Source: Bradyrhizobium sp. CB1015
GTDB taxonomy: Bacteria; Pseudomonadota; Alphaproteobacteria; Rhizobiales; Xanthobacteraceae
DNA: 64,000 nucleotides
NCBI RefSeq assembly: GCF_025200925.1
Contig: NZ_CP104174.1
Location: forward strand, 4,216,001 to 4,280,000
Reading direction: 5' to 3'
Each line of letters opens with the position of its first letter. Position 1 is the first letter of the stretch. Below the pieces are notes generated by a model, which did not search any database, was not told the origin of the DNA, and saw only the letters and a program-made list of their open reading frames with translations. Positions 62,189-64,000 of the stretch are shown in pieces. The translations under genes and the position numbers were made by a program.

Positions 62189-62644
62189 ATGGCCGTTTCG
62201 CTCGCAGACAACGACGATGACGACGATTTCTCGGAAACGCATGACATCAACGTCACGCCGTTCATCGACGTCATCCTGGTGCTGCTGATCATCTTCATGG
62301 TCGCCGCGCCGCTGTCCACGGTCGACCTGCCGATCGATCTGCCGACGTCGAGTGCGACGCCGCAGAAGAAGCCCGATAAGCCGACCTATCTCAGCATCAA
62401 GCCCGATCTGACGCTCGCGATCGGAGAGAACCCGGTTCACCGGGCCGAGTTGATCGGGACCCTCGACGGCCTTTCCGACATGAGCAAGGACAAGTATGTT
62501 TTCCTGCGCGCCGATCGCTCGGTGCCGTATGGCGAGCTGATGGGTGTGATGGAGCTCTTGCGTTCGGGCGGCTATACGCGGGTCAAGCTGGTCGCGCTGG
62601 AAGGCGCGCCAGGGGCGCCTGCGGCAGGCGCCGCTCAGCCTTAA
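62189..62644 (+). CDS. exbD: TonB-system protein ExbD
   Basis: A 151-residue protein with the single membrane helix VTPFIDVILVLLIIFMVAAPL including the essential Asp, followed by a periplasmic domain (FLRADRSVPYGELMGVMELLRSGGY). It begins 3 bases after exbB and precedes tonB by 9 bases. It completes the energising complex. Confidence 0.92.
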   Translation: MAVSLADNDDDDDFSETHDINVTPFIDVILVLLIIFMVAAPLSTVDLPIDLPTSSATPQKKPDKPTYLSIKPDLTLAIGENPVHRAELIGTLDGLSDMSKDKYVFLRADRSVPYGELMGVMELLRSGGYTRVKLVALEGAPGAPAAGAAQP

Positions 62645-62653
62645 AGGCCAGCC

Positions 62654-63466
62654 ATGTCGGACGAACCGAGACCATCCCGAAAGCTCTGGATCGTGGCGGC
62701 GGTCGCCGCGCTCGCGCTCCATCTCGGTGGTGCTGCGCTCGCGCTGGCGCATTTGCGTGCCGACGACGACGGCGATGGCCTCGGTGCAGCCGGTGCGGAG
62801 TTTGCGGTCGAGATGGCATCGCCCAAGGTGCCCGATACCGATCTGCCGCCTGGGCCCGACAGCGAGGCGATGCAGGAGCAGCAGGCGCTTCCCGAGCAGA
62901 AGGCCGAGACCAGGGAGACGGAGCTTCCGAAGGACCAGTCGCAGGAGGTCGAGGATCCTGATCGCGTCGTGACCGAGAACAGCACGAAGAAGCCAACGGA
63001 AGACGATCCGAAGATTCAGGCCGTCGAAACGCCCGCGGCCGAGGCATCGCCGAAGTCGGTTGCAAGTGCGCGGCAGACGCTCGACGAGGAGGCGCGCGAA
63101 GCCGAGAAGGCCCTGGCACCGGTCCTGGGGCTTGGCAAGGACATCCTGAAGATCACCGCCGACTGGAACCGCAAGATCAGCGCGCATCTGGCGGCTCACA
63201 AGGTCAATCCGGAGGGCAAGCAGCCCAATAACCAGAAGGTCAAGGTGAGCTTTGCGATCAACCGGAAAGGCAACGTGCTGTCGGTCGATGTCGCGGAATC
63301 GTCGGGAGATGCAGCCTACGATGCTGCGGCGGTGTCAATCGTCCGCAAGTCCGATCCGATCCCGCAGCCGCCTGCCGGACTGACCGACGACCGGTTCGAA
63401 CGGACCGTGGACATCATCTTCACGCCGCCGGATTCGAAGAAGAAAAAGACGGCTCAGCGCCAGTAG
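62654..63466 (+). CDS. tonB: TonB-family energy transducer
   Basis: A 270-residue protein: an N-terminal membrane helix (WIVAAVAALALHLGGAALALAHL), a long acidic, Pro-poor periplasmic linker, and a C-terminal TonB domain (VKVSFAINRKGNVLSVDVAESSGDAAYDAAAVSIVRKSDPIPQPP). It transmits energy to the receptor encoded at the start of the operon. The linker is rich in Glu and Gln rather than the Pro-Lys repeats of enteric TonB. Its end overlaps the convergent gene by 13 bases. Confidence 0.88.
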   Translation: MSDEPRPSRKLWIVAAVAALALHLGGAALALAHLRADDDGDGLGAAGAEFAVEMASPKVPDTDLPPGPDSEAMQEQQALPEQKAETRETELPKDQSQEVEDPDRVVTENSTKKPTEDDPKIQAVETPAAEASPKSVASARQTLDEEAREAEKALAPVLGLGKDILKITADWNRKISAHLAAHKVNPEGKQPNNQKVKVSFAINRKGNVLSVDVAESSGDAAYDAAAVSIVRKSDPIPQPPAGLTDDRFERTVDIIFTPPDSKKKKTAQRQ

Positions 63467-63900
63467 AGCCGGATCCCGACATAGACCACGACTAGGCAGG
63501 CGAAGATCAGCGCCACGGGGAGGGGGCGTTTCTGGGCGCCGCTGGCTGCGCCTGCCCCGAAGAAGCCAGCGCTCTTCGGCTTCGGCTTCGGCGCCGGGCG
63601 CCGGAAGGCGGTAACATTGTCCGCTGCCGGCCTGGCCTGTCGGGGACGGACATCGGGCGGCGTTCCCGCGCCGCCCATCTCGACGTAATAGGCCTTGTAG
63701 ATCGCACCGATGGTGGCCTCGGTGGCTTCGCCCTCGCTCATCTGCGCCAGCAGGTTTTGATAGCTCGCCAGGAACTCCTGGGCCTCCGGAGGCAGCGCGG
63801 ACGCCCCGTTGAGCTTGGCCATCATCTTCCAGGTGGCGAAATCGGCGCGGGCGCGGGTGTCGGCGCGTCGCGCGATCAGCATATCGGCAGCTTTGACCAA
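63454..63900 (-). CDS. Hypothetical membrane-anchored protein, 148 residues
   Basis: The N-terminal half is soluble and helical (ADFATWKMMAKLNGASALPPEAQEFLASYQNLLAQMSEGEA), then a basic Pro/Lys linker (FRRPAPKPKPKSAG) leads to one C-terminal membrane helix (PVALIFACLVVVYVGIRLYWR). This is a tail-anchored layout. It is convergent with and overlaps tonB. No family recognised. The 100 bases to the right edge show no further gene. Confidence 0.6.
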   Translation of the reverse strand: MVKAADMLIARRADTRARADFATWKMMAKLNGASALPPEAQEFLASYQNLLAQMSEGEATEATIGAIYKAYYVEMGGAGTPPDVRPRQARPAADNVTAFRRPAPKPKPKSAGFFGAGAASGAQKRPLPVALIFACLVVVYVGIRLYWR

Positions 63901-64000
63901 GTCGGCCTCTGGCCCTTCGGCGTGGGGTTCGGATGTTAATTCAACTACGCGTTGCCGGTCAGGAAGAGAACAGCCTGAATCACATAACCGGTCAACGTTC

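Overview
The window is high-GC DNA from an alphaproteobacterium, most likely a Bradyrhizobium or close relative. Evidence: codon use, nicotinate and branched-chain-type uptake genes, an IalB-family protein, TTAGAA iron boxes of Irr type, a GGAAC-type stress promoter, and extragenic palindromic repeats like those seen in Bradyrhizobium. It looks chromosomal. There is one tRNA gene (tRNA-Gln, anticodon CTG) and no rRNA, integrase, insertion sequence or CRISPR array.

Region 1 (1-15.5 kb) is a nicotinate catabolism island. A two-subunit molybdenum hydroxylase with a tri-haem tail (NicA/NicB type) is divergent from an operon that encodes 6-hydroxynicotinate reductase, an ApbE-like UPF0280 protein, a DUF1185 protein, a five-domain branched-chain-type ABC importer and a MarR regulator. 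An enamidase and a ferredoxin-NADP reductase follow on opposite strands. Together these read as nicotinate -> 6-hydroxynicotinate -> 1,4,5,6-tetrahydro-6-oxonicotinate -> 2-formylglutarate: an aerobic-type first enzyme joined to the reductive steps known from the anaerobe Eubacterium barkeri. A shared palindrome lies in both divergent promoter regions.

Region 2 (15.6-21.3 kb) holds a P450, a run of five very small hydrophilic proteins behind a GGAAC-type stress promoter, a DUF763 protein and an MscS channel. Region 3 (21.4-26.3 kb) is a TetR-controlled lower pathway for protocatechuate/gallate meta-cleavage: PDC hydrolase, oxalomesaconate hydratase, CHA aldolase, a dihydroxyphthalate-decarboxylase-like protein and a dehydrogenase. 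It has no ring-cleavage gene. Region 4 (26.9-33.8 kb) is a GntR-linked module of two amidohydrolases, a SnoaL-like protein and a NitT/TauT-type ABC importer, marked by three copies of a 13-bp box.

Region 5 (33.9-45.2 kb) is mixed: an orphan solute-binding protein, an HlyD remnant, several tiny membrane proteins, a frameshifted acyl-CoA dehydrogenase, a GH172-like protein, an acyl-CoA synthetase, a Baeyer-Villiger-type monooxygenase, a lytic transglycosylase and small unknowns. Region 6 (45.2-57.3 kb) has two RND efflux systems, the first with its divergent TetR repressor, around an RNase Z-like hydrolase, tRNA-Gln, a DUF1428 protein and an IalB-like protein. Region 7 (57.7-63.9 kb) is an iron-uptake operon: TonB-dependent receptor, PKHD hydroxylase, ExbB, ExbD and TonB, preceded by three phased TTAGAA repeats.
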